A stretch of DNA of 64,000 bases from Chinchilla lanigera (GCF_000276665.1 NW_004955467.1:842984-906983), one strand, 5' to 3'. Counted from the stretch's first letter, positions 1 through 61,109 are shown. Numbers and translations: made by a program. Notes: a model not told the origin generated them from the sequence alone.

Positions 1-275
1 TTACACTTTTGTTATTCTTTTGCTACCTACCATCTTTTATGGAATCTCAGGATAAGGAGGAAGTAAAAATACGTAAGTAATCTGCTGCAACTGGTAGGAT
101 TTCATTTTTAATAAACTATTCAATTCTTAAAGGTAATTATGCTTGTGGGTAAATATATATGTATATATATATTATGCACATACATATATAAGCACACATA
201 CATACACACACATTTGAAAGTTTGAGACTTTCAGTAATGTATAGTAACAAAGTAAAAATCAAGACACAAACTTAC
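1..275 (-). other. Intron downstream of last visible ULK2 exon
   Basis: AT-rich intronic sequence with a short alternating TA/CA stretch at about 150-215. No other feature seen. Confidence 0.7.
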
Positions 276-51120
<50,845 letters not shown>

Positions 51121-51740
51121 CTGAAAAGGAAAAACAGTGTTACTCCCAGAGATTATTACACAGAAACAACAGGAAAAAATCTATAAGCACAGAATGTTTT
51201 TAGCAGCAGATAAAACGTGCAACACTGCGGAAAAATAAAAAAGAACCTCAATCTCCAGCAATAGGAAAATTATTTTATAAATCAGTGTAACAAGCCAATG
51301 TTCTAAACACAGCTACTAAAAACAGTAAATACGAAGATTACATAGGAACTAGCACCAAATTTTTAAAAATCACAGTTTACAACCTCATAAAAGTATGGAG
51401 AAACGTGATTTATATAAACTTGGAGATGGTATGATTAACTGAAAGCAGTAGTTATTTTGGCAGAAATATGTTTTAATTTTTTTGAGTTTTAAGTTGTTTT
51501 CACAATAAATAAAAAGCAACAAAGAGAGTGCCCTTTGAACACGGCCCTTGGCAACAATCACAACAGTCAAAGCCTTTATGATTATTTCCACTCTCCAAGC
51601 CTTTCCACATTCTTTAGATTCTAAAACCTCATGTGACCCTACTTGTGAAACAGCAAAGGCTTTTTTTTGTAGGCTCGAACATGAGTTCGTGTTTATTTGG
51701 ATGGCAAAAGAAGCATCCAACTACTTTTTCCACTGCGAGC

Positions 51741-53300
51741 CCGTCTAACCCGGGGGGGTAAGATGGTACCTCGCAGTCCGGGCTGTAGGAAAAGCTACAC
51801 CCCTAGTCTGAGAAGCCCTAAGGCTAAAGGGAGCGCGGCCCACTCTCCGCAGGGTTTGCACCGTGGACGTCGGCGGGCAGGGAACCGGGGTCCGTCCGCG
51901 CGCCAGCACCGAGGGGCAGGCGCTGTCTGGCCACTGCGGTGCACAGCCAGCTCGGGCGGGCCGCTCCTCCGCGCGGCCCCGGGCGAACCCGAGCACCCAG
52001 TCGCCGCGCGCGGAAAGGCGNNNNNNNNNNNNNNNNNNNNNNNNNNNNNNNNNNNNNNNNNNNNNNNNNNNNNNNNNNNNNNNNNNNNNNNNNNNNNNNN
52101 NNNNNNNNNNNNNNNNNNNNNNNNNNNNNNNNNNNNNNNNNNNNNNNNNNNNNNNNNNNNNNNNNNNNNNNNNNNNNNNNNNNNNNNNNNNNNNNNNNNN
52201 NNNNNNNNNNNNNNNNNNNNNNNNNNNNNNNNNNNNNNNNNNNNNNNNNNNNNNNNNNNNNNNNNNNNNNNNNNNNNNNNNNNNNNNNNNNNNNNNNNNN
52301 NNNNNNNNNNNNNNNNNNNNNNNNNNNNNNNNNNNNNNNNNNNNNNNNNNNNNNNNNNNNNNNNNNNNNNNNNNNNNNNNNNNNNNNNNNNNNNNNNNNN
52401 NNNNNNNNNNNNNNNNNNNNNNNNNNNNNNNNNNNNNNNNNNNNNNNNNNNNNNNNNNNNNNNNNNNNNNNNNNNNNNNNNNNNNNNNNNNNNNNNNNNN
52501 NNNNNNNNNNNNNNNNNNNNNNNNNNNNNNNNNNNNNNNNNNNNNNNNNNNNNNNNNNNNNNNNNNNNNNNNNNNNNNNNNNNNNNNNNNNNNNNNNNNN
52601 NNNNNNNNNNNNNNNNNNNNNNNNNNNNNNNNNNNNNNNNNNNNNNNNNNNNNNNNNNNNNNNNNNNNNNNNNNNNNNNNNNNNNNNNNNNNNNNNNNNN
52701 NNNNNNNNNNNNNNNNNNNNNNNNNNNNNNNNNNNNNNNNNNNNNNNNNNNNNNNNNNNNNNNNNNNNNNNNNNNNNNNNNNNNNNNNNNNNNNNNNNNN
52801 NNNNNNNNNNNNNNNNNNNNNNNNNNNNNNNNNNNNNNNNNNNNNNNNNNNNNNNNNNNNNNNNNNNNNNNNNNNNNNNNCGGCCGGCCCTGGGCGACGT
52901 CACTACCGCAGGATGCCGCGCGGCCAGCCGGTTCCCTCCGCCGGGAAAAGGAGTGCGCGCCGGGGCCGGCCCCCAGCCGAAGCGACGCCCTGGGCGCTCC
53001 GGTGAGAAGCGAGGGTGCGAGCCCGTGCGGCCGCAGCGAGGCATCTAGGGGCCCCGCTCTGGCCCAGGCCCCGACCGAGCTGGCCGCGCCCTGGCTTCGA
53101 GCCTCCTGGAAGCGAGTTTCGCAGAGGCCGGCCCGAACTCCAGCTGCAGGCAGCTCGGAGGTCCCGCTTGTGCAGTGGACTCCAAGGACCCAGGAAGAGC
53201 AAAAGAGAAGCTCCCCGAGCCGACTTCCCACACGGCCTCACAAACCTGTGGGCACGCCGCCAAACTGCTGCCCGGCTCCCACCCTCCTCAGCCTTTGCTT
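51741..53300 (-). promoter_or_regulatory. ULK2: CpG-island promoter of ULK2 (centre missing)
   Basis: Both visible flanks of the 860-N gap (about 51820-52020 and 52881-53230) are very GC- and CpG-rich, in contrast to the AT-rich surroundings, and sit directly upstream of coding exon 2. This is the expected TATA-less promoter plus 5' UTR and first coding exon. GACGTCA at 896-902 past 52000 matches 7 of 8 bases of a CRE/ATF site. No kinase glycine-loop codons can be read in the visible flanks on the minus strand. Confidence 0.8.
52021..52880. other. Assembly gap (860 N)
   Basis: A run of N inside the CpG island. It probably hides the ULK2 first coding exon and transcription start. Long open frames that run through it on both strands are artefacts of N translation. 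Confidence 0.99.
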
Positions 53301-53724
53301 GCGTGGAGGTCCTGAGAGAGACAGTGCCTGTCAGGGATGGGGGAGAGGGGACCACCACGACTCAGAGACGCTAATGACAGCCAAGGAACCGCTCCTGGAA
53401 GAAATGCTTATGTACAGACCCACGCTGTCCACTCCCAGTGTCCTACCAGTTTGACAGGCTCCCTTAAAAGGTTTGAAGGGGCCTTCTGTTTCTACCTGAT
53501 TACTAAGGCTAATCAAGTGACAGGGAACTTAATTGTTAACTTCCCCTCAAAGAAGTATTTTACAAACCCCTTTTATATAAAATATGCTTGAAAATTCAGT
53601 TTCCACAGTTGCTTTCAGGTTATCTTACATTGCCCCTCTCTGCACACTCATCTCTGAAGATCAGGCAGGAACACTAAAAGCCGCCAGATTTGAAACAGTC
53701 AGCCTAGAATTCTGAGCTAGACCT
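53301..53724. other. 5' flank next to the CpG island
   Basis: GC content falls to background. No gene or repeat recognised. Confidence 0.5.
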
Positions 53725-53824
53725 CCGTCGTAGTCCATTTTCTGCTGCTAGTAATACAATACCACAGACTGGTTAAGTGTATTAGGTCATTTTCCATTGC
53801 TATAACAAATCACCTGAAGCTGGA

Positions 53825-53930
53825 GTGACATGTTTGCAGTGGTGCAGGCCTGTTAGCCTACTTAGGAAGCTGAGGCTGGAGGATGGTCAGCCTAGGCAAT
53901 TTAGTAAGACCCTGTCTCAAAATAAAAAAG
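53825..53930 (+). mobile_element. B1-like SINE
   Basis: tttgcagtggtgcaggcctg through gaccctgtctcaaaataa. Splits the MaLR LTR. Confidence 0.75.
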
Positions 53931-54000
53931 ACTGGGGATGTAGTTCAGTGAAAGAGCATCTCTTGGTTCAATGCCCAGTTCCCCCCACTACACACACATG
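53931..54000 (+). mobile_element. ID-type SINE
   Basis: ctggggatgtagttcagtga, then tggttcaatgcccagttcc. Directly follows the B1. Confidence 0.72.
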
Positions 54001-54443
54001 AAAAACCTGACGCCGGGTACTTTATAAAGAGGTTTATTTCTCTCACAATTTTGGAAGCTGACAGCCCACACAGCATAGCACCAACTCTGGCAAGGGCCTC
54101 CTGGTAAATGGCTATTACATGAGCCCATGGAGAACGGGAGATCACATGGCAAAGAAGCCAGAGAGTGAGAAGGAGCCAGTTTTGCTGTAACAACTCCCTC
54201 TGGAGAACACTGTGTTCCAAGAGAACTACATGAATCCCTTCCAAGGGCAGCACCTCCAAAGACCTCTCACTAAGCTCCAGTCTTAAGGCTTTCACCACCT
54301 CAGCACCACCACAGTGAGAAACAAAGGCACATGAACGTTTGGGAGATACACTTAGATCATATCCACACCACAGCAGTAGGTTATAAAGAAAAGGCTGATT
54401 TTGGCTCACAGTTCTTGGTGCATGGATGAGGGGCTGCACCTGG

Positions 54444-54447
54444 TTGT

Positions 54448-54494
<47 letters not shown>
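54444..54494 (+). repeat. (GT)n microsatellite
   Basis: Alternating gt with two gc interruptions at the left. It is followed directly by a minus-strand ID-like fragment. Confidence 0.96.
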
Positions 54495-54495
<1 letters not shown>

Positions 54496-54540
54496 CTGGG
54501 ATTTGAACCCAGGGCCTGTGCATTAGCTACATCCAACCTT
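54495..54540 (-). mobile_element. ID-like SINE fragment
   Basis: actgggatttgaacccaggg, then attagctacatccaacc. Confidence 0.6.
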
Positions 54541-54544
54541 TTTT

Positions 54545-54613
54545 TATTTTTTTGAGATAGGATCTTCATGAAGTTGCTAAGTTACCCAGCCTGAGTTCAA
54601 ACTTATGATCCTC
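54545..54613 (-). mobile_element. B1-like SINE fragment
   Basis: tttttgagataggatcttca, then cagcctgagttcaaactt. Confidence 0.6.
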
Positions 54614-54764
54614 ACAACTTTATACATATGTACAAAAACTGATTTGGAGATGATTCCTTACCTCACTGAAAGATTCTCTACTGTCTATCTTTAAATGTGC
54701 ATTTAAATGGGATATATGATTTCAATATGTTAAGATTCACTAAATAGTAGCTCTTTGAGAATAT

Positions 54765-54965
54765 ATATCTTAAAAGCTATAGGACTCTGAACAAGTTATT
54801 TAACCTGCCATGCCTCAGTTTTTTCCTCTTCGAATTGAGGATAAGAAGAGCTTCTACCTCATTAAGTAGTTAAGAGAATTAAATGAGCTAAATGTGTAAA
54901 GTGCTTGAAACACTGCCTGGCATACACAGCACCATTTAAATACTGGTTAAGTAAGTAAAGTGAAA
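54765..54965 (+). mobile_element. MIR SINE
   Basis: Well preserved MIR: gaacaagttatttaacctgc, then tgcctcagttttttcctctt, then taaatgagctaaatgtgtaa, then agtgcttgaaacactgcctg, then gcatacacag. Confidence 0.85.
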
Positions 54966-55489
54966 TCAAAGCCAGCTTTAGGCAGCACCTCTCCAAACTC
55001 AAAACAGAGCCCCCAAGATCTTTCCCCCCCTCTTCCTCCACTATCTACATGGTTTTGGGGTGGAGACCAAATTTCTCAGCTCCAGGAACAGACCGTACAT
55101 ACCTTCCAGGAGTAAGGTATCTAACATATACCCAGAGAACTCACTTTCTACAACCCTTCTTTGCAGAAGGGTTGAGTACAGAATTTCAGGATAACAGGGA
55201 CACGACAGGGAAGGAGACAACAGAGCTGCAGGGGAGCTGGCAGAGTTCCTACAGAGTGCCTGGCAGCACCAGCCTCACAGTAAGCTCAAGGAGAACTCAG
55301 CCTGGCTGCCCAGAGGGGGTCGCGTCTGCTGACTTTGGCCTACCCAGGGAGCAGCACCCCGCCTTGCAGCTGGTCACTTCACTGTCCACAGAAAACAAAT
55401 ATAACTTCTGCTGTCTAAACTGACGGTAGTTTACATAACACATATTTTACCCTTAAAGGTCCCACTGAAGATTTTTAAAACTACGCTCA
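54966..55489. other. Intergenic sequence, nothing recognised
   Basis: Moderately GC-rich. Contains an open frame of about 120 codons at 55049-55423 with no family resemblance and no splice or start context to support it. Confidence 0.5.
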
Positions 55490-55610
55490 GTGTGGTGGCA
55501 CATACCTGTGAACCCAGCACTGTGGGAGGCTGAGGCAGAACGATTGTAAGTTCGAGCCCAGCCCAGGCAACTTAGCAACTTAGTGAGACCCTGTCTCAAA
55601 ACAAAAAAAA
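55490..55610 (+). mobile_element. B1 SINE
   Basis: tcagtgtggtggcacatacc, then cgattgtaagttcgagccca. Confidence 0.85.
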
Positions 55611-55624
55611 ATAAAAAAAATAAA

Positions 55625-55690
55625 TGGGCTGCATATGTGGCTCAATGCAAAGGTTCAATCTCCAGTACTGCCAAAAAAAAACCAAAAAAA
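55625..55690 (+). mobile_element. ID-like SINE, deleted
   Basis: gggctgcatatgtggctcaa, then ggttcaatctccagtactg. Confidence 0.6.
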
Positions 55691-55829
55691 AAAAGGCCTG
55701 AACTCCCATTCACAAGACTTCTCTGCTAGAAACTAAAGCTAATCATAATTAATATACAATTTGGGATCAATCCTGACTACCAAAATGTATATATACATAA
55801 TTTTGAGATTTGTATGTATGTATTCAAGT

Positions 55830-55943
55830 TTTTTTAGAGAGGGTCTCACTATGTAGTTCAGGCTGGCCTTGAATTCATGGCAAATCCTCCTGCCTCAGCC
55901 TCTTGAGTGAGGGAGTTACAGGCATATACCACCACTCCCAACT
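55830..55943 (-). mobile_element. B1 SINE
   Basis: tttttagagagggtctcact, then gagttacaggcatataccac. Confidence 0.88.
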
Positions 55944-55949
55944 ATACCT

Positions 55950-56055
55950 GTGAGCCAGGGATATAGCTCAACAGCACAAGTGCCTGCCTGGCAAGCACAA
56001 GGTCCTAAGTTCGATTCCTAGTACCAAAAATAAATAAATAAATAAATAAATAAAG
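55950..56055 (+). mobile_element. ID-type SINE with (AAAT)n tail
   Basis: gagccagggatatagctcaa, then aagttcgattcctagtacc, then taaa units. Confidence 0.88.
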
Positions 56056-56355
56056 CCACCTGTAGGCCCTTAAAGTGGACATATCTTGTGCCTTATATTC
56101 ACAGGTTGACCTTGAAGGTCATGACTGAAAAGCAGTGGTGGGAGTAAGAGAAGCTCTGTTAATTAAATGTTCAGTTAGGACTTTGTGGGTTGCAAATAAT
56201 AAACATCAACTGTGATAAAATAAAGAACAGATAAAAAAGATGTGGTGCTTTTATGCAAGGGAGTATTACTCAGATGTAAAGAAAGATAAGCTCGAGGCTT
56301 TTATGGGTAAATGGATGCAACTAGAGACCATACTCGTAAGTGAAATAAACCACAG

Positions 56356-56483
56356 AGTGAGAAGGAGCCAGTTTTGCTGTAACAACTCCCTCTGGAGAAC
56401 ACTGTGTTCCAAGAGAACTACATGAATCCCTTCCAAGGCAGCACCTCCAAAGACCTCTCACTAAGCTCCAGTCTTAAGGCTTT
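56356..56483 (+). repeat. Copy of 54164-54293 inserted in L1
   Basis: Nearly identical (one-base length difference in ccaagggcagc versus ccaaggcagc) to a segment of the MaLR LTR 2.2 kb upstream, in the same orientation. Confidence 0.93.
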
Positions 56484-56894
56484 ACATTGCATGTGTAAAC
56501 ACCACATAGTCTCCCTAGTATAAGAACCTGAAAGAGGAAATAAAATCTGAAAGGTACAACAGATATTGTGAAAGGGAAAGAAATGTCTCAAAAGAAAAGA
56601 ACAACTGGGATGAGAGAAAAGAGAAAAGAAAGAAAGAAGGAAAGAAAAAAATATACATGTATGTATACACAAGATAGCTAGGATAATTGTACTACTAATT
56701 TCTATTGGTTTATTGAAAGGAACAGTTAATGTTTGTCTGATCAGACTTTGCATACCTGTATCTGGTAATCTGAGCAACTGCTCTGAAGATAACAATAGAT
56801 AATACAATAATCATTGTTGATTTCCCATCATTTTGTTTTGAAATTCTGTATCATTGTTAATAGTTTTTGTGTTGTTTTGTTTTTGTTTTTTTAT

Positions 56895-57013
56895 TTTCTT
56901 TGTCTTTTTGAGACAGGGTCTCTATACAGGTCAGGCTGGCCTTGAGCTCACTTTATAGCCTAGGCTGCTCTCAAACTTGCAAGGATCCTCCTGCCTCAGC
57001 CTCTAGAGTGCTA
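56895..57013 (-). mobile_element. B1 SINE in L1 3' UTR
   Basis: tttttgagacagggtctcta, duplicated core, then gcctctagagtgctat. Confidence 0.88.
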
Positions 57014-57066
57014 TTGTCTTTGTTTTTGTTATTTTGTTTTTGTTCTTTTTAAAAGAAAAAAAAAAA

Positions 57067-57745
57067 GACTAGAGATAAAGAGACAGGTTTGCCTTTCAAA
57101 GTTCCCAGGCAGAGCCTCCAAAGCAAACTACCAAAAGAACCAGGGACGCACACAGGACTACTGAGTACCTGCTCCACTCCTCTCTGGCCACAGATCTCCC
57201 ACATGACTGAAAGATGAGCACTGACAGGCGCCAGTCCCAAATCCAAATCTTTAAGAAAGGGGTTCTCATCAACTTCAGTCAGGCAATCAACAACACATCT
57301 AAAGCTGGGGAGTGAAGTGCAAGGAGACTGGGCTGCCTCATATAACTTTGGCTGCTCCCAACACAGCCAGTAGGTGTGTTAGACGACAGAGGCTATTCCC
57401 CAGGATCAGGAACTGAACGGGTATCCTACAGTGTTCATCATAGTTAGAATTTCGGTTTTATTGAAGAATAGAAGGAAGGAAAGATGTCTAGTTTGCCTCT
57501 GAAATTAAACTGTCAGCTTTATTCATTTTCATTGTCCTCTACTGCCCTACTACTGTATTGTATGTATGTATATATGTGTATGTTCATATGATAAACTATT
57601 AAAAATATTTCTGTACCCATTAATAGTGTAATAGCTACTGCAACAACAGCTAACATTAATGGCTAATACAAACTCATTAGCTGATCAAATGTTGTAGGAT
57701 TTTCTAATGGTCAAGGGCTTTCAATGAAAATCAAAGTGAGCAATG
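57067..57745. other. Intergenic sequence, nothing recognised
   Basis: Follows the L1 A tail. Possibly an older repeat, but no family recognised. A short TA/TG-rich tract lies at 57555-57585. Confidence 0.45.
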
Positions 57746-57747
57746 TT

Positions 57748-57845
57748 ACCGGGCATGGTGGTGCATGCCTGTAATCCCAGCACTCGGGAGGCTGAGGCAG
57801 GAGGATCCTTGCAAATTCGAGACCAGCCTAGGCTACAAAGTGAGC
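57748..57845 (+). mobile_element. B1 SINE, 3'-truncated
   Basis: ccgggcatggtggtgcatgc, then ctaggctacaaagtgagc. No A tail. The words aaagtgagcaatgtt occur on both sides (about 57733 and 57837), so it may be a tailless insertion with that target duplication. Confidence 0.85.
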
Positions 57846-58109
57846 AATGTTTTGTTTAGCAGGCGGAGGCATTCAAGGAGTAAGAAGAATTTATTATCTT
57901 CTAATTACATCATTGCTATTGCTTCTATTTTGGTTCTATTGTTTCCACTTTGATTACACTGCTGATGCTTTGAAATTCTTGTGAAGAGTTTGGGTGCAAT
58001 ATTTGGGATTTAAATATTCAAGAAAAAATGGAATAAATATGCAATTTCCATATTCCATATAATATGGGGTAAATATACAATAAAATATATAAAATGAACA
58101 TGTAAAAGA

Positions 58110-58235
58110 AAGCTGAGTATAGTAGTGCATGACTACAATCCCAGCTACTTGAAAGGCTGACACAGGAGGTTACTAAGCTTGAGGCCAGCCTGGATACCTT
58201 AGCAAGACCCTGTTTCCAAATCAAGTTGAATTGAG
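58110..58235 (+). mobile_element. B1 SINE, diverged
   Basis: agctgagtatagtagtgcat, then gaccctgtttccaaatca. Confidence 0.8.
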
Positions 58236-58242
58236 ACAGGGC

Positions 58243-58322
58243 ACTAGGAATGTAGCTTAGTGGCAGAACTTGCCTAGCAAGCCCAAGCCCCTGGGTTCAG
58301 TGCCCAGTACCATTAAAAAATT
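58243..58322 (+). mobile_element. ID-type SINE
   Basis: ctaggaatgtagcttagtgg, then tgggttcagtgcccagtacc. Confidence 0.8.
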
Positions 58323-58374
58323 TTTTTTGGATATGTAATGTTTTTGTTGTAGTGGTTGCTGTTTGGCTTTTTTT

Positions 58375-58540
58375 TTTTTTTTTTGAGATAGTGTCTCACT
58401 GTATAGTCCACGCTGACATTAAACTCACTATGTAGCTCAGGCTACAGAGTGTGTCTTTGTTTAGGTCTCAAACTCCTGATTATCCTGCTTCAGGTGGAAG
58501 TGCTGAGATTACAGGGGTGTGTCACCACACTCAGCCCTCC
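58375..58540 (-). mobile_element. B1 SINE with internal insertion
   Basis: ttttgagatagtgtctcact, then ctatgtagctcaggctacag, then gattacaggggtgtgtcacc. About 25 extra nt in the core. Confidence 0.8.
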
Positions 58541-58564
58541 TGAAGTTTTTATAAATATTATGAC

Positions 58565-58685
58565 TACCAAACCAGGTGCACATGTGTAATCTCAGCACTT
58601 GGGAGGCTGGGGCAGAAGAATCACTGGAAGTTCAAGGCCAGTCTGGGCTATATAGCAAGATCCTGTCTCAAAGAAAAGAAAAAGA
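58565..58685 (+). mobile_element. B1 SINE
   Basis: accaggtgcacatgtgtaat, then gatcctgtctcaaagaaaag. The flanking word atgactacca occurs on both sides. Confidence 0.85.
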
Positions 58686-58869
58686 AATATCATGACTACC
58701 AACCTTCTGAATCATAAACACAAATCTTCTGAAATGATATCAATAATAAAATTCAGCCTAGATATCTTCTAATACAATGCAAAAGTGAATATAGCAGGTG
58801 AGCAGTTTTTAATACTGTGCAAAATCATTCCAAAATTTGAATTTTTAATATATACACTTTGATGATTTC

Positions 58870-58970
58870 TTTTTTTGTTTTGTTTTGTTTTTTCCGGTAC
58901 CGGGAATCAAACTCACAATGTCGCGCTTGCCAGGCAGGCGCTGTGCTGCTGAGCTAAATCCCCAGCTCCT
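58870..58970 (-). mobile_element. ID-type SINE, young
   Basis: ccggtaccgggaatcaaact, then tcgcgcttgccaggcaggcg, then gagctaaatccccagctcct with CpGs retained. Perfect 14-bp target copies (actttgatgatttc) at 58856-58869 and 58971-58984. Confidence 0.93.
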
Positions 58971-59242
58971 ACTTTGATGATTTCAACCCAAAATGTTAGT
59001 ATTGTTTTTGCTATAGTGACAGTAACTCAAAAACTTACATATTTCATAGGAATTAGCAATAATGCTAATAGTTGAAATAAAGAATGTTTGCAAATATCAC
59101 TAAGATACATTTCAAAAAATATCATGAGTCTGTTTCCCCAAAAATGCACCTCAAATCCCTAAAACAAATACTTTATTGATGATACAATAAAGAAAATGAA
59201 AAACATTTTACATTTCAAAAATATTTAATGAAAAATTTAAAC

Positions 59243-59335
59243 AAGGGGAGAGGGGATAGCCTAGTGGCAGGGCATTTGCCTACCATATGTGAGGCCTTGG
59301 GTTCAACCCACACTTAAAAAAAATTAAACAAAATC
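59243..59335 (+). mobile_element. ID-like SINE, diverged
   Basis: gggatagcctagtggcaggg, then gggttcaacccacactta. Confidence 0.7.
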
Positions 59336-59414
59336 TACCTTGTGGTTTTAAAAGAATATAACATTTTTAGCCATGATGGATTAGCCAGAACTTCAAAAAG
59401 GAATGACCCATATA

Positions 59415-59505
59415 AGGGCCAGAGATATAGCTCAGCAGCACAGCACCTGCCTTGTAGGTGTGAGGTCCTGAGTTCAATTCCCAGTAAAAAAAAAAAAAAA
59501 AAAAA
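59415..59505 (+). mobile_element. ID-type SINE
   Basis: gggccagagatatagctcag, then gagttcaattcccagt and an A tail. Target-like aatgacccatata lies at 59402 and 59504. Confidence 0.9.
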
Positions 59506-60160
59506 TGACCCATATAGATGTATGCAGATCTACACTCCATCTCATACAACAAAGATCCACTGAAATGACCAAACAGCTATTCAAGGTTGGGTTCCCTAGA
59601 AGCAGATGCCAAAACAGAGTGGGTGCAAGATGACTACTAGAGATTGAAAGAAAAGGCAGAAGCAGAACTGTAGAAAGCAAGAAAAATATGATGCAGGCTT
59701 GACCATGCCAGGGCTTCCCCAACAGAAAATTCTGGAGCAAAACATCAGCATGGTCCAGCATTGAGCCAAAATGCCCTACCTCACTCCATCTCCCAGCAAG
59801 GAGAGCCCACTGTCTGCCACTGAGGTCTCAAAGGAGCTGACAGCTGAAGGTCATGCTTCCCTAGCTGGACAGCACCTCTTTCCTTCAAGGGGAATCTGGG
59901 CAGTCCATCTCCAAGGCTGCTACAGTGTTTTGGAAAACTTAAAGGACAGGCTATAGTTTTCTACCACTATCAATGCCATATTTATTATCTCACATAAAAG
60001 TACCCTAACAAACTTAAAGTGCAAATCTCGAAGACTGTCGACTGTTTAGTGAATCTTGCAGATTATGTGGAACAAGCAGGAACAACTGAAAGCAGATATT
60101 AAACCTGATTGTTAGTGCTCAAGAAAAATGGTTGCACTGAGAAGCATGCAAACTTTTTCT
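59506..60160. other. Intergenic sequence, possible old repeat
   Basis: ttcaaggttgggttccctag, then cagatgccaaaacagag recalls old mammalian interspersed repeats, but the family is not identified. Confidence 0.35.
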
Positions 60161-60162
60161 AT

Positions 60163-60245
60163 AAGGGTTAGGGATGTAGATCAGTAGTACAGCATGTGCT
60201 TAGCATGTAAAAGGTCCTCAGTTTGATTCCCAACACTGCCACCAC
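60163..60245 (+). mobile_element. ID-type SINE
   Basis: gggttagggatgtagatcag, then cagtttgattcccaacactg. Confidence 0.8.
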
Positions 60246-60416
60246 CACTAGCAACAAAACTTTACTGGATTTTATACAGACAGTGCCAATATATTGCTTA
60301 GGAAAAAAGTTTAACATTTCAACCAAATGTAGACTATTTTCGGTTTATTTTAATTTGGCATTGAGTCATTATACTCAACATTTGGATGACACAACCAAAG
60401 AAATCACTTTAAATTT

Positions 60417-60497
60417 TTTTTGGTACCAGGAATCGAACCCAGGACACCTCACACTTGCCAGTCAGGCACCTTGCCACTGAGCTATATCCCCAGCCCT
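60417..60497 (-). mobile_element. ID-type SINE
   Basis: ggtaccaggaatcgaaccca, then actgagctatatccccagcc. Confidence 0.88.
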
Positions 60498-60499
60498 AA

Positions 60500-60603
60500 A
60501 TCTTTTGTTGAATCTCAGCCACTAGGGAGGTTAGGGCACAAGGATGACAAATTTGAGGCTAGCCTAGGCAACTTAGGGAGACCCTGTCTCAAAATAAAAA
60601 ATA
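60500..60603 (+). mobile_element. B1-like SINE, 5'-truncated
   Basis: aatctcagccactagggagg, then gaccctgtctcaaaataa. Confidence 0.75.
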
Positions 60604-60608
60604 AAAGA

Positions 60609-60745
60609 GCCCAGCATGGTAGCACATGCCTATAACCCCGCATTGTGGGAGGCTGAGGCAAAAAGACTGCAAGTTCAAGCCCAGCCTGGAGAATTTAGCA
60701 ACTTGGCAAATTTCTGTCTTAAAATTTTTTTAATTTAAAAATTTT
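60609..60745 (+). mobile_element. B1 SINE
   Basis: gcccagcatggtagcacatg, then agttcaagcccagcctggag. Confidence 0.82.
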
Positions 60746-60751
60746 TAAAAA

Positions 60752-60880
60752 GGCCTTGGGATGTAGCTCGGTGAGATGGCTCTGGATTCAATCTCCAGTA
60801 CCATAATAAATAGATAGGGTTGGTGGTGTCACTTGGTAGTACAGCATACCTGAGCTCAACTCCCAGTACTGAAAAAAAAT
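60752..60880 (+). mobile_element. Two ID-like SINE fragments in tandem
   Basis: cttgggatgtagctcggtga with attcaatctccagtacc, then tgtcacttggtagtacagca with tcaactcccagtactg. Confidence 0.65.
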
Positions 60881-61109
60881 CCATACCTTTCCATGATAAA
60901 CTGTATATTTACTGTCATATAGCAAATAAACTGAAGGGAGAATGAAATAAAGTACCTGAAAGCTGGAACAGAAATTATGACAACTGAATGAGGACTTGAA
61001 CCTTGATAGCCAGCCATTTATCCTGGAATGACAAATCAGCTAAAAAATGTGGTCAATCATCATTTATAAGTTTAATAAAAATTATAAAAAGAAAGATAAT
61101 AGGAAACAG

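Larger units (their letters stand above)
53725..54375 (-). mobile_element. MaLR (MLT1/MST-like) LTR, minus strand
   Basis: tagtccattttctgctgcta, then aataccacagactggttaag, then gtactttataaagaggttta, then cctctcactaagctccagtc, then atccacaccacagcag: reverse landmarks of MaLR LTRs. Interrupted by a B1 and an ID element (53825-54000). Positions 54164-54293 are duplicated at 56356-56483. Confidence 0.7.
56222..57066 (+). mobile_element. 5'-truncated L1 (ORF2 end and 3' UTR)
   Basis: The ORF2 C-terminus reads MWCFYAREYYSDVKKDKLEA. The 3' UTR follows (ataacaatagataatacaat) with a T-rich end, a minus B1 at 56895-57013 and an A tail at 57055-57066. A 128-nt foreign segment lies inside at 56356-56483. 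Confidence 0.8.

Noticed and set aside
51697..53454. Very long open frames on both strands across the CpG island (up to 585 codons)
   Set aside because: Most of their length is N translated as X. The visible parts are GC-rich sequence open in several frames.
53945..54523. 192-codon minus-strand frame
   Set aside because: It is composed of a MaLR LTR, an ID element and a (GT)n repeat. No protein family resemblance.
55049..55423. 124-codon + strand frame as an intergenic gene
   Set aside because: No recognised domain and no supporting splice, promoter or poly-A context. Length is within chance for moderately GC-rich DNA.
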